The position numbers and the translations under genes are program-made. The notes under the pieces were generated by a model. It saw only the letters and a list, made by a program, of their open reading frames with translations. It was not told the DNA's origin and did not search any database. A DNA stretch of 64,000 nucleotides. Source: Paenibacillus ferrarius. Lineage in GTDB: Bacteria > Bacillota > Bacilli > Paenibacillales > NBRC-103111. This document shows positions 26,856 to 35,847 of the stretch, in pieces. Each line of letters starts with the position of its first letter. Position 1 is the first letter of the stretch. The DNA is taken from the NCBI RefSeq assembly GCF_002027705.1, contig NZ_MBTG01000029.1, positions 22,415 through 86,414 on the forward strand, written 5' to 3'.

Positions 26856-29180
26856 ATCCGACACTCGATTGGGAAAAGCATTCCAAGAAAGGAAACATGG
26901 GAGAAAGTCACAGGGCTTACCAAATATATGAATGATGTCTCAGGACCGGAACTATTACATGTCAAAATTGCCATCAGCCCGCATGCTCACGCGAAAATAA
27001 AATCAATTGATTACTCAGAAGCGATGAAACTTCCGGGTGTAAAAGCGGTCATAACAGGTCGAAATGAGCCGATTTTGACAGGTTCGCCGCTGGCAGACCG
27101 TCCGCCACTGGCCATCGACAAAGTGAGATATTACGGCGAGCCCGTCGCCCTAGTTGTTGCGGAGCAAGAATATATAGCAGAAATGGCGGCTCTCCGAATT
27201 AAAGTGGAATACGAACTTTTACCGGTCGTCCTTTCTCCAAGCGACGCTTTTCAGAGCAACGCTCCTATCATCCATGAGCATCTTGCCGAGTACAAGCGAC
27301 ACGAAGAAGCTTACCCGGAGCCGGGAACGAACATTGCGAACCGGACAAAAATACGCAAGGGGAATATGGCACAAGGATGGAAGAATAGCGATCATACGAT
27401 TGAAGTTAAGGTGACTATACCGCAATCGGATCACGCAGCGATGGAAATGCGCTGCTGTACAACGCAGATTTTACCTGACGGTAGAGTCATCATCCATTCC
27501 GCTTCTCAATCGCCTTTTGTTATCCGAAGAACTCTCAGCCAATCCTTTCATATCCCGCTTCATAAAGTGATCGTTCACACGCCTCTGGTCGGAGGTAGTT
27601 TCGGTGGGAAATCCGCGATTCAGATCGAATTTCTTGCTTTTATGGCATCCCGTGCGGTTGGTGGAAAAGCTGTAAAATTGGTGAATTCCCGAGAGGTGGA
27701 CATGATCTCTTCTCCCGTCCATATCGGACTGGATGCGACAATCAAACTTGGCTGCACGCAGGAAGGGAGATTGATGGCTGCCGAAATTTTGTATCTGTAT
27801 GATGGCGGAGCCTATTCGGATCGAGGTGCGGTTATGAGCCGGGCAGGAGCGGTCGATTGTACGGGACCTTATCGTATCGAGAACGTTCAATGCGACTCAT
27901 TATGCATGTATACGAACCACCCTTATTCCACTTCCTTTCGAGGATTCGGGCACCCCGAACTGACGTTCGCGATAGAAAGAGCAATGGATTTACTGGCTGA
28001 CCGAGTGGGCATGGATCCTTTAGAGTTTCGCTTTAATAACGCAATTGGGCCAGGGGATACATCTCCGACACAAACTTTACTCAATAGAAGTAATTTGGGT
28101 GATCTGCCCATGTGCATTGCCAAATTGAAAACATTACTCCAATGGGACGACCGTCCAGTGCGTGAAACCGATGGCCATCTCGTCAAAGCGGTGGGGGTAT
28201 GCTGTTTCTGGAAAAATTCCGATACGCCAACAGATGCCGGAGCGGGAGCCGTTATCGCATTTAATCCGGATGGAAGCGTTAACCTGCTCTGTGGCGCAGT
28301 AGAAATCGGCCAGGGTACCAGGACATCTCTGACACAACTGTTAGCCGAAAAGCTGCGTATGGATGACCGGTTGATCCATATCTCTACGGATGTCAACACC
28401 GAGAAAGATCCCTATTTTTGGAAAACAGTAGCAAGCCGCAGTACCTTTCTAGTCGGCAATGCGATCCTGCATGCGGCTGACGATGCCATCGCACAGCTAA
28501 AAAACATAGCTGCAATCGTCTTGCAATGCTTGCCAACAGACTTGGATGTCGGAGCGGGCAAGGTTTACTTGAAAGATCGCCCTGATAAAGAGATAGCCAT
28601 TGAAAATATCGCTAACGGCTACACATTTCCAAATGGAAATACGATTGGCGGTCAAATTATCGGCCGCGGAAGCTATGCCATGCGTAATTTAACCTTATTA
28701 GACCCTCAAACCGGTAAAGGAAATCCCGGTCCTGAATGGACAGTTGGCGCTCAAGCAGTAGAGGTGGAATTAGATACTAGAGATTATACGTACAAAATCA
28801 TTAAAGCGGCAACCGTCATCGATGCCGGCAAGGTAATTAATCCCGGAATGGCCCGCAGCCAAATAACAGGGGCAATGAGTATGGGCTTAAGTTTTGCCAG
28901 CCGGGAAGCTTTTGTATTTAATGAGAAAGGTGCTGTATTAAATCCGCAATTTAGAACCTATAAATTGATTCGTTATGGTGAGCAACCAACGTACATCGTT
29001 GATTTCGTCGAGACGCCTCATTTGGAAGCGCCTTATGGATTGCGCGGGATCGGCGAGCACGCCTTGATCGGCATGCCGGCCGCATTGGCTAACAGCTTAA
29101 CCATTGCTGCTGGCGTAGAGCTCAATCATCTGCCACTGACACCCGAGATGATATGGGGGACGATCCATGATACCTTTTGA
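26856..29180 (+). CDS. Xanthine-dehydrogenase-type molybdenum subunit
   Basis: Large catalytic subunit of a molybdenum hydroxylase, about 774 residues. It has the molybdopterin segment GGSFGGKSAIQIEF, RGFGHPELTFAIE and the C-terminal GIGEHALIGMPAA with the catalytic-type Glu. These fit the xanthine dehydrogenase group rather than CO dehydrogenase. Homology starts at once after the AAGGAGG site, at an ATC codon (26856: IRHSIGKSIPRKETWEKVTG), where an ATG is expected. The next ATG in frame, 26928, would remove 24 family residues and has no ribosome site. The gene may use a rare start, be mutated, or contain an error. It overlaps the FAD subunit by 14 bases. Confidence 0.85.
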   Translation: MRHSIGKSIPRKETWEKVTGLTKYMNDVSGPELLHVKIAISPHAHAKIKSIDYSEAMKLPGVKAVITGRNEPILTGSPLADRPPLAIDKVRYYGEPVALVVAEQEYIAEMAALRIKVEYELLPVVLSPSDAFQSNAPIIHEHLAEYKRHEEAYPEPGTNIANRTKIRKGNMAQGWKNSDHTIEVKVTIPQSDHAAMEMRCCTTQILPDGRVIIHSASQSPFVIRRTLSQSFHIPLHKVIVHTPLVGGSFGGKSAIQIEFLAFMASRAVGGKAVKLVNSREVDMISSPVHIGLDATIKLGCTQEGRLMAAEILYLYDGGAYSDRGAVMSRAGAVDCTGPYRIENVQCDSLCMYTNHPYSTSFRGFGHPELTFAIERAMDLLADRVGMDPLEFRFNNAIGPGDTSPTQTLLNRSNLGDLPMCIAKLKTLLQWDDRPVRETDGHLVKAVGVCCFWKNSDTPTDAGAGAVIAFNPDGSVNLLCGAVEIGQGTRTSLTQLLAEKLRMDDRLIHISTDVNTEKDPYFWKTVASRSTFLVGNAILHAADDAIAQLKNIAAIVLQCLPTDLDVGAGKVYLKDRPDKEIAIENIANGYTFPNGNTIGGQIIGRGSYAMRNLTLLDPQTGKGNPGPEWTVGAQAVEVELDTRDYTYKIIKAATVIDAGKVINPGMARSQITGAMSMGLSFASREAFVFNEKGAVLNPQFRTYKLIRYGEQPTYIVDFVETPHLEAPYGLRGIGEHALIGMPAALANSLTIAAGVELNHLPLTPEMIWGTIHDTF

Positions 29181-30000
29181 CTTTGAATACTACAAACCTT
29201 CCTCTGTCCAGCAGGCTGTGGAATTATTTCAGTATTTGCAAAAACAAGGGAAGAATCCGATATACTACGCCGGAGGTACGGAGATCATCACGTGGGCTCG
29301 AACAAACGCCATCCAACCGGGAGCAGTCATCGATTTGAAGGCCATTCCGGAGTGCAATGCAATGGATATGCGGAAAGATCAGCTGGTTATCGGAGCCTGT
29401 GTCACGTTATCGGCTTTGTCTGAGGCGAACGCGTTCCCTCTGCTCAGCGAATCGGCGCAGGGAGTCGCCGACCAAACAGCCCGGAATAAAATCACGCTCG
29501 GAGGAAACATTTGCGGCAACATTCATTATCGAGAGGCTGTACTCCCGCTTCTGCTGGCAAACAGTCGTTTGGTTATAGCCGGCATACATGGAAGAAGAGA
29601 AGTTTCGATTCATCATGTTTTCTTACAACAAATGAGATTGGAAAACGGAGAATTTCTTGTACAAACCTTAACAAACCGCGCTTATTTGTCACTGCCGTAC
29701 GTTCATTATAAAAAACGGCAAATAGGCAACGTAGGCTATCCTCTCGTCACACTAGCTGCTCTTAAAATAGATAACCAGATCCGTACGGCATACAGCGGCG
29801 TCTGCGCATTTCCCTTTCGATCCGTTGAGATCGATCGGTCGTTGAACGACTCCACGCTACCTTTGACAGCAAGAATTGCGCAGGCGGTAGGTAAGCTTCC
29901 TGCTCCTTTACTACATAATACAGAAGGTTCCGCTTCTTACCGGGAATTCGTACTTAAACAAACGATGGCAGACGCGGTATATCTTTTGCAGAGAAGGTGA
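29167..30000 (+). CDS. FAD-binding subunit of the molybdenum hydroxylase
   Basis: 277 residues, medium subunit. The FAD segment YYAGGTEIITW (the usual AGGTDL type) lies near residues 35-45 and the second, TLGGNICGNIHY, near 110-121. It passes electrons from the iron-sulfur subunit to the final acceptor. It overlaps the previous gene and is followed after seven bases by the iron-sulfur subunit. No accessory XdhC gene is in view. Confidence 0.87.
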   Translation: MIPFDFEYYKPSSVQQAVELFQYLQKQGKNPIYYAGGTEIITWARTNAIQPGAVIDLKAIPECNAMDMRKDQLVIGACVTLSALSEANAFPLLSESAQGVADQTARNKITLGGNICGNIHYREAVLPLLLANSRLVIAGIHGRREVSIHHVFLQQMRLENGEFLVQTLTNRAYLSLPYVHYKKRQIGNVGYPLVTLAALKIDNQIRTAYSGVCAFPFRSVEIDRSLNDSTLPLTARIAQAVGKLPAPLLHNTEGSASYREFVLKQTMADAVYLLQRR

Positions 30001-30007
30001 AGCATGA

Positions 30008-30508
30008 ATGTCATCTCGAGACATGACTGTTTATCCAGTTGAATTTGAAATTAACGGAGATAAACGAACGATACAAGTAAGGGCTGCAGATGTACTCTTA
30101 TATACACTTCGAGACAAGCTCGGACTCACGGGGAGTAAACCCGGTTGCGGTAACGGAGACTGCGGTGCCTGTACAATATGGGTAGACCGCCAGCCCATGA
30201 AATCGTGCCTAATGCTCACCGTGGAAGCTAGTGGAAAACAAATCACGACGATTGAGGGTCTGACGGACTCACCCGTACAACATGCATTTGTTCAAAATCA
30301 GGCGTTCCAATGCGGTTATTGCACTCCTGGTTTTATTATGAACTGCGAAGGCTTGCTGAGTCTTCACCCTGATGCCGATGAAGAGACCATTCGGGATTGG
30401 CTGGAATCCAACATTTGCAGGTGTACGTCCTACGAAGAAATTCATCATGCAGTGAAGGACGTTTTTCAGCGAAATAAGGATAGGGAGCCGAGGACCTCGG
30501 GGAGCTAA
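30008..30508 (+). CDS. [2Fe-2S] subunit of the molybdenum hydroxylase
   Basis: 166 residues, small subunit. The ferredoxin-type cluster is bound by CGNGDCGACTIW plus a later Cys (about 45-70). The second cluster is bound by CGYCTPGFIMNCEG and the ICRCTSYEEI pair. All eight ligands are visible. It completes the three-subunit enzyme in the order Mo, FAD, FeS. The true substrate (purine, nicotinate, aldehyde or other) cannot be told. Confidence 0.9.
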   Translation: MSSRDMTVYPVEFEINGDKRTIQVRAADVLLYTLRDKLGLTGSKPGCGNGDCGACTIWVDRQPMKSCLMLTVEASGKQITTIEGLTDSPVQHAFVQNQAFQCGYCTPGFIMNCEGLLSLHPDADEETIRDWLESNICRCTSYEEIHHAVKDVFQRNKDREPRTSGS

Positions 30509-30548
30509 GGAGGAGGCTCCGTGCTATTTCTTGAACATCATTATTAGA

Positions 30549-31583
30549 TTAATTCGCAGTTTGAAAATCTTGAATGACTTGCTCCGCGTTCAAATATAAG
30601 GCAACCGGGTATTGATACTTCTCCATATTATCAGGCACTTTAATTTGCAAAGCTGATTCGTTGGAAACCAAGCTATATTTTTCCGGGTCATCCAATGCTT
30701 CTTTCCATTCCTTGACAAGTTTCCCTAGCGAGTTCAAATGATCGGCCCACATTCGTTGATTCTCTTTTGCAAAATTGCCGCTTTCGGACCACTTTAACAA
30801 AATGCGTATCATATCTGAAAGATTGGCATGGCCCGATCGAAGTCGATGCATTTGCTGGTTCAGCGCTTTCAAAGTATTGCGTTTATTGGCACCTATTGGA
30901 TTATAACGCAGACTTTGCTCCGCTTTATCCAACTCGTTGGTCACTTGATGAAGTTCCTGAAATAATGTTTGCAATTTAGTTTGCAAATTTTGTGTTTTAC
31001 TTGAGGAACAGCCCTCTGTGACCCAAAGAGCGGTGTTTATAAAATGATTGGATAGATGGTCCGCAAATTGGATCATCTTTTTTTTAGCTTTGTTAACAGA
31101 ATCGGGAGGGAATATCATGATATGGATCAGGATGGCTACGATCGCACCTATAACAGTATCGCGTATCCGATCAAGCGAGTAGCTCGGCATCTTGCTTTGA
31201 AAGTACATGACCAATAAAATACTGAGAGCAAATTGGACCATTATTGCATGATCTAATTTCAGCCACGTTAAAATAAGAGCGCCGACTAGAAGAAGGAATC
31301 CTATACTCCAGCCGTTTAAGCCAATATAAGGTGCTATGGAAGCAGTTAAAATGACACCGGCTATGGTCCCCACGATGCGCTGCCAAGCAAATTGTATGGA
31401 TTTGTCAACTGTTAATTGGATACACAAAATGACCGTTAGAGGAGCCAAGTAAGGATGCTTAGATCCGGCCCACTCAGCAAGCTCCCAAGACAGTGCTGCA
31501 GCTAATGGGGTTTTCCATACAACCCCCTTGTATTTGATAAAATCTAACATTTTATTCGTCACTTTGTTATGCTCCATCTTCAT
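30549..31583 (-). CDS. FUSC / aromatic acid exporter family membrane protein
   Basis: 344 residues. The N-terminal half has about six helices with the pattern HPYLAPLTVILCIQ and QRIVGTIAGVI, as in ArAE_1/FUSC proteins. The C-terminal half is cytoplasmic and helical. The family exports aromatic acids or similar anions. The start is uncertain: ATG 31583 has no clear ribosome site, and a GTG about 18 bases further in lies behind GATGGAG. It converges with the hydroxylase operon. Confidence 0.75.
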   Translation of the reverse strand: MKMEHNKVTNKMLDFIKYKGVVWKTPLAAALSWELAEWAGSKHPYLAPLTVILCIQLTVDKSIQFAWQRIVGTIAGVILTASIAPYIGLNGWSIGFLLLVGALILTWLKLDHAIMVQFALSILLVMYFQSKMPSYSLDRIRDTVIGAIVAILIHIMIFPPDSVNKAKKKMIQFADHLSNHFINTALWVTEGCSSSKTQNLQTKLQTLFQELHQVTNELDKAEQSLRYNPIGANKRNTLKALNQQMHRLRSGHANLSDMIRILLKWSESGNFAKENQRMWADHLNSLGKLVKEWKEALDDPEKYSLVSNESALQIKVPDNMEKYQYPVALYLNAEQVIQDFQTAN

Positions 31584-31870
31584 CTTATCAGTTAATAAGC
31601 ATTTCGCAGGTGAGACAGTTCTGAATGAGCTGAATCCGATTTGGACATCCTCTTCGGGAACATCGTAAATAGAGCATCGGCTTGCGTTATGTTAGATCGA
31701 TGTCCCTATCGGAAAAGTCTAATTTTTCTTGTAGTATGTGAATCAACCTTTACATTTATTACTGAAGCTGAGGAACAATGTTTCTGGAATGCATCGGTTT
31801 TGAGCTTTTCATTTCATTTTCAGAAAAATGAGGTATATTACAACTATAAATATGAGTTGGAGGAGTTAAG

Positions 31871-32419
31871 ATGAGCTCTCAGCATAATGTAGAAGGAAAA
31901 CCATCATGGATTCCAAAGAAAGAACGAATATGGGTATTTGGTGCGATAGCCGTGTCCATAATCTATGTCATATGGCAGCTTTGGAGTCTTCTTCATTTAC
32001 CATCAACAACATTGCACGATCGTCGTTTTGAGCATACATTCAAGGATTATGGCTCCAATGCCCGAATTGCCTTATTCATAGTGTTAGCAAATTATGTTTT
32101 AGCATTCATAATCAAACAGCGTATTTGGGCAAAATTAGCTGGTCTAAAAAAAGGTATGGTTATGCTACTTCGTATTGTCAAAAAATATCACACCTCGATT
32201 GCGATTCTCGCTATCGCACTCATTACTCTCCATGCGGTTGCCGTATTTATGTATGGTTTTAAATGGGATTTCAACAACATTACCGGGCTACTTGCACTAA
32301 TCGTCCTGTTACCGGTACCGATTTCAGGTTTATTCCGTTACAGAAGACTCGATAAGAAATGGCATTTAAGATGTGGACTAGCATTTGCTATCTTATTTTT
32401 GATTCACTCATTTCTATAA
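31871..32419 (+). CDS. Haem-b-type membrane redox protein (ferric-reductase-like)
   Basis: 182 residues with about five hydrophobic helices. Two histidine pairs each lie 14 residues apart, His107/His121 and His165/His179, on consecutive helices. This is the spacing that binds two b haems in ferric reductase and NADPH oxidase membrane domains. There is no flavin or NAD domain in the protein itself, and the flavin partners are encoded downstream. GGAGG ribosome site. It is 30 bases before the regulator gene and reads as the first gene of the redox operon. Exact family (DUF4405-like or FRD) not certain. Confidence 0.65.
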   Translation: MSSQHNVEGKPSWIPKKERIWVFGAIAVSIIYVIWQLWSLLHLPSTTLHDRRFEHTFKDYGSNARIALFIVLANYVLAFIIKQRIWAKLAGLKKGMVMLLRIVKKYHTSIAILAIALITLHAVAVFMYGFKWDFNNITGLLALIVLLPVPISGLFRYRRLDKKWHLRCGLAFAILFLIHSFL

Positions 32420-32449
32420 TAGCAAATCTGAGGAAGGTGGTGGGGCGCT

Positions 32450-33136
32450 ATGCATATCTTACTGGTTGAGGATGATGCGAAGCTGGGCGAGCTGATCCAA
32501 TATAAACTTAAAAAGCAACTGTACCAAGTGGAATGGGCATTAAATGCGGAAAGTGCACTGGAATTCATTGAACGAGCCACCTTTGATATTTATATTTTAG
32601 ACTGGATGATTCCTCATAAAACCGGAATTGAGTTATGCAAAGAAATCCGAATGAAGAAGAATCGGACACCGATCCTAATGCTAACAGCACGAGATTCCAT
32701 TACTGACCGCGTTCAAGGTTTAAATGCAGGAGCAGATGATTACTTGGTGAAGCCATTTGCTTTCGAGGAATTGATAGCTCGTCTCCATGCCTTATATCGT
32801 AGAAAAGAAACGAACTGGGAAGCGGATACCAAAATATTTGGAGATACGCTTGTCATTGACCATAGTACATATGAAGTGAGTAGAAACGGAGTGTCGATTC
32901 CTCTTTCACGCCGCGAGTTTCAATTGTTATCGTTGATGTCACAACATCCAAAACAAATATTAAGCAGAGAGCAGCTGATTGATCGTGTATGGGGCATAGA
33001 TGCTGAAATTACACTTAATACTGTCGATGCCACCATTAAATTACTGCGTAAGAAGCTGGACGACCCATTTTCCGATAAAATTATACAAAATGTACGTGGA
33101 CTAGGTTACCGCTTGGTTGTAGAAGGAGGAAAATGA
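32450..33136 (+). CDS. OmpR-type response regulator
   Basis: 228 residues. Receiver with EDD at 7-9, phospho-acceptor Asp51 in ILDWMIP and Lys in LVKPFA; winged helix ending NVRGLGYRLV. It overlaps the kinase by four bases (ATGATG). Encoded inside the redox operon, so it probably controls it; the inverted repeat at 34454 is a candidate site. Confidence 0.9.
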   Translation: MHILLVEDDAKLGELIQYKLKKQLYQVEWALNAESALEFIERATFDIYILDWMIPHKTGIELCKEIRMKKNRTPILMLTARDSITDRVQGLNAGADDYLVKPFAFEELIARLHALYRRKETNWEADTKIFGDTLVIDHSTYEVSRNGVSIPLSRREFQLLSLMSQHPKQILSREQLIDRVWGIDAEITLNTVDATIKLLRKKLDDPFSDKIIQNVRGLGYRLVVEGGK

Positions 33137-34431
33137 TGTTCGAACGAACAAGAAAGCAACTGACGATATTTTTCGGCAGTATACTTGGCGTTGTTATCAT
33201 TCTCATAACTGCTTTTTTTTATCTGATTCTACAGGAAACTCTTCGACACAATGAAAATCAGAAATTAGAAGATCTAAAGAATAAAATGGCCCAGCAATGG
33301 GAGCATCGCATTGAGGAACAAATAAAAGGCAAGCGTCCGATGGAGCGTGAAGCGAAGAATGTCGAATGGATCTTCCTACTTTCAGACGAATTAATTGTTT
33401 GGGTAAGTCCAGACGGGAGAACTCAGATCTCTCCAAGTCGTTACACTGAAATGTCCAATCAACTCTTAATTTGGGCACAACGAAACGAAAAGAAAAGTGA
33501 GCACGGTGAACGGTTCTATGTGGAAGTAGGGGGGGAAAGGCAGACATTTGTGGTTAGCTCTCAAATCTTAAATGACGCTGGCGGCGTATATTGGATGGCC
33601 ATAGACATCTCCGCAAATGCAGCACTCCTGGATACAATCAGGCTAATCCTCTTGATTTCTACCTTTGTATTATTGTCCCTAGCGATCTGGTTAGCTTATT
33701 TTTTTGCCGGCAAAGCCATGGTTCCGATCAAAAAATCCTATTATCGTCAGGTTGAATTCACAACGAATGCATCTCATGAGCTAAGGACACCGCTGAGTGT
33801 TATTCATTCCTCCGTAGAACTATTAGAGGAGTGCAAGGATACATTGCCCGAATTTGAACAGCATGTTCTGGATAGTTTACAAGATGAAGTGAAAAGGATG
33901 ATCCGGCTTGTAGAGTCATTACTAACCTTAGCTCGTAGCGATTCGAAATCTTCACAAATGAAGTTGGATAATGTTGATTTAGTTCAAGTTTCCCACCAAA
34001 TGTATCAGGCGATACAGCCTTTGGCACTCAAAAAAGGAGTTCATTTACAGCTGGATTTACCTGATAATGATCATGGAGTCAACTTCATTGTTGGAAATGT
34101 AGATCAAATAAAACAACTCCTTTACATTTTACTTGATAATGCCATAAAGTATACGTCACCTGGCGGAAAAGTGACGATTTCATATCGGGCTTCACATAGA
34201 GGTAGAACAACGCTGCAAATCGCTGATACTGGTATTGGCATACCTAAGGATGAGCTCGCACGCATATTTGAGCGTTTCTATCGAGTGGACAAAGCACGTT
34301 CACGTGAATTAGGTGGTGCAGGATTAGGCCTGTCTATTGCCGCAGACATCTTAAACAATCACAGGGCTTACATTCATGTTACGAGTGAAGAAGGGAATGG
34401 GAGCATATTCGAAATCGAATTCCATGCATAG
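33133..34431 (+). CDS. Sensor histidine kinase
   Basis: 432 residues. Membrane helices at about 11-33 and 172-193 enclose an outside domain of about 135 residues. H box TNASHELRTPLSVIHSS, N box LYILLDNAIKYT, G boxes DTGIGIPKDE and GAGLGLSIA. Classic membrane kinase, partner of the preceding regulator. Signal unknown; redox or iron state would fit the neighbours but is inference. Confidence 0.9.
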   Translation: MMFERTRKQLTIFFGSILGVVIILITAFFYLILQETLRHNENQKLEDLKNKMAQQWEHRIEEQIKGKRPMEREAKNVEWIFLLSDELIVWVSPDGRTQISPSRYTEMSNQLLIWAQRNEKKSEHGERFYVEVGGERQTFVVSSQILNDAGGVYWMAIDISANAALLDTIRLILLISTFVLLSLAIWLAYFFAGKAMVPIKKSYYRQVEFTTNASHELRTPLSVIHSSVELLEECKDTLPEFEQHVLDSLQDEVKRMIRLVESLLTLARSDSKSSQMKLDNVDLVQVSHQMYQAIQPLALKKGVHLQLDLPDNDHGVNFIVGNVDQIKQLLYILLDNAIKYTSPGGKVTISYRASHRGRTTLQIADTGIGIPKDELARIFERFYRVDKARSRELGGAGLGLSIAADILNNHRAYIHVTSEEGNGSIFEIEFHA

Positions 34432-34453
34432 CTGATTTCAGTTTAATTTCATT

Positions 34454-34478
34454 TACTTGATGTATCATTAATCAAGTA
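34454..34478 (+). promoter_or_regulatory. Perfect inverted repeat, candidate operator
   Basis: TACTTGAT and ATCAAGTA are separated by nine bases, between the kinase gene and the FMN-binding gene. Each half is 8 bp and AT-rich, with no T run after it, so an operator is more likely than a terminator. Confidence 0.45.
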
Positions 34479-34528
34479 GATGGTGAAGTAGCATCTAAGT
34501 ACTATATGTGTAAGTTGGAGGAATGTAT

Positions 34529-34954
34529 ATGGCCAAAATGGATAAAAAGTGGATTGTACTTTGTACTACAGCCATAGGTGCAATGTATAGCGCTGGGTAT
34601 TTGACAACAGAAACGCAAGCCACATTACAGGAGCCTCAGCAGCACATACAAACCAATATTCATTCAGTCAGTAGTCAGGTCAAAAGTCAATATAAGAATG
34701 GAACTTTCGAAGGAAGTGGAAGTAATCGCCGTGGGTCCATTGGAGTTAAAGTGAGCATTACCAATGATAAAATAACCGATGTGGAAATAAGTCATTTTGC
34801 CATGCATTATTCTAAAAACGATGTTGTTGGATTACCTCAAGAAGTTATACAAAAGCAAAGTGCTCAAGTGCAGAATGTTTCAGGAGCAACATATAGTACA
34901 CAAGCATTCCAAGATGCAATTGAAGACGCACTTACGCAAGCGCGGAATGTATAA
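34529..34954 (+). CDS. Exported FMN-binding domain protein
   Basis: About 141 residues. An N-terminal hydrophobic segment (about 8-24) acts as signal or anchor, and an FMN_bind domain (about 53-141) follows. The motif VSGATYST holds the predicted flavin-accepting Thr121. ApbE enzymes join FMN to this residue through a phosphoester. Start ATG 34529 has GGAGG seven bases before; the ATG at 34523 is too close to it. The stop overlaps the ATG of apbE. Confidence 0.85.
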   Translation: MAKMDKKWIVLCTTAIGAMYSAGYLTTETQATLQEPQQHIQTNIHSVSSQVKSQYKNGTFEGSGSNRRGSIGVKVSITNDKITDVEISHFAMHYSKNDVVGLPQEVIQKQSAQVQNVSGATYSTQAFQDAIEDALTQARNV

Positions 34955-35847
34955 TGGTCCATATTGTGCAAAAGTCCAAGTTAATGATGGATACTGTTGT
35001 AGAAATTAAGGTCGTTACTTCCCTTTCATTGTCTGTGGTTGAACCTGTGATAGTGCAAGCTTTTGATGCATTTCGGAACGTAGAACAAGCTTGCAGCCGT
35101 TTTACGCTGGGGAGTGAATTAATGAAAGCCTGTCAACAGATTAAAACTCACGTTCAGATCAGTTCTTGGTTATTTCAACCATTGAAGTTTGCTTTGGAAA
35201 TGGCGGAATGGACACAAGGGATATTTGACCCAACAATCGGAAAAACAATGGAAGCGTATGGCTTCAATCAACATTATCTAACCGGAGAAACCAATTCAAA
35301 CCTAGCTGCAGATAACGCGTCCTATCTAGATATTGTCTTAAGCGATCATGATCAAACGATGTACTTGCATAAACCACTGGTGATTGATTTAGGTGCGGTT
35401 GCGAAAGGATTTGCTATTGACTTAGCATCACAGATGTTATCTAACTTCCAAGGTTTTGTAATTAATGCCGGTGGAGACCTCTTTGCTGGAGGATTAGATG
35501 AAACAGGCCATCCTTGGCGCATTGGAATTAAGCATCCGGCGTACAAGGATCACATTATAGACACCATTGAAGTATCCAACGAAGCGGTATGTACATCTGG
35601 CGGTTACGAGCGCAAAAGTAAAGTCCGTGAAGATATCCATCATATTATTTACCCGAAAAGCAAACAGTCTCCCCATGAGTTGATAAGTTGCAGTATTGTA
35701 GCTCCGTACGCCATGATGGCAGATGTCTTCTCAACGGTCGTATGTTTATATGGCTTGGATCAAGGCAAGAGATTGATAAATGAAATGCAATTAAAGGGTA
35801 TTTTGATTACGTCGAAGTTACATCTGGATAGAGTTGGAGGGATATAA
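34954..35847 (+). CDS. apbE: FAD:protein FMN transferase ApbE
   Basis: 297 residues. It transfers FMN from FAD to Thr/Ser of target proteins outside the membrane. Motifs: MDTVVEIKV near the N-terminus, FDPTIGKTMEAYGF, IDLGAVAKGFAID, INAGGDLFAGG, and ADVFSTVVC with the metal-binding Asp/Thr. No clear signal peptide is seen at the N-terminus, which is odd for an enzyme acting on exported targets; the true start may need checking. It sits between its likely substrate and an RnfD-like protein. Confidence 0.88.
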   Translation: MVHIVQKSKLMMDTVVEIKVVTSLSLSVVEPVIVQAFDAFRNVEQACSRFTLGSELMKACQQIKTHVQISSWLFQPLKFALEMAEWTQGIFDPTIGKTMEAYGFNQHYLTGETNSNLAADNASYLDIVLSDHDQTMYLHKPLVIDLGAVAKGFAIDLASQMLSNFQGFVINAGGDLFAGGLDETGHPWRIGIKHPAYKDHIIDTIEVSNEAVCTSGGYERKSKVREDIHHIIYPKSKQSPHELISCSIVAPYAMMADVFSTVVCLYGLDQGKRLINEMQLKGILITSKLHLDRVGGI

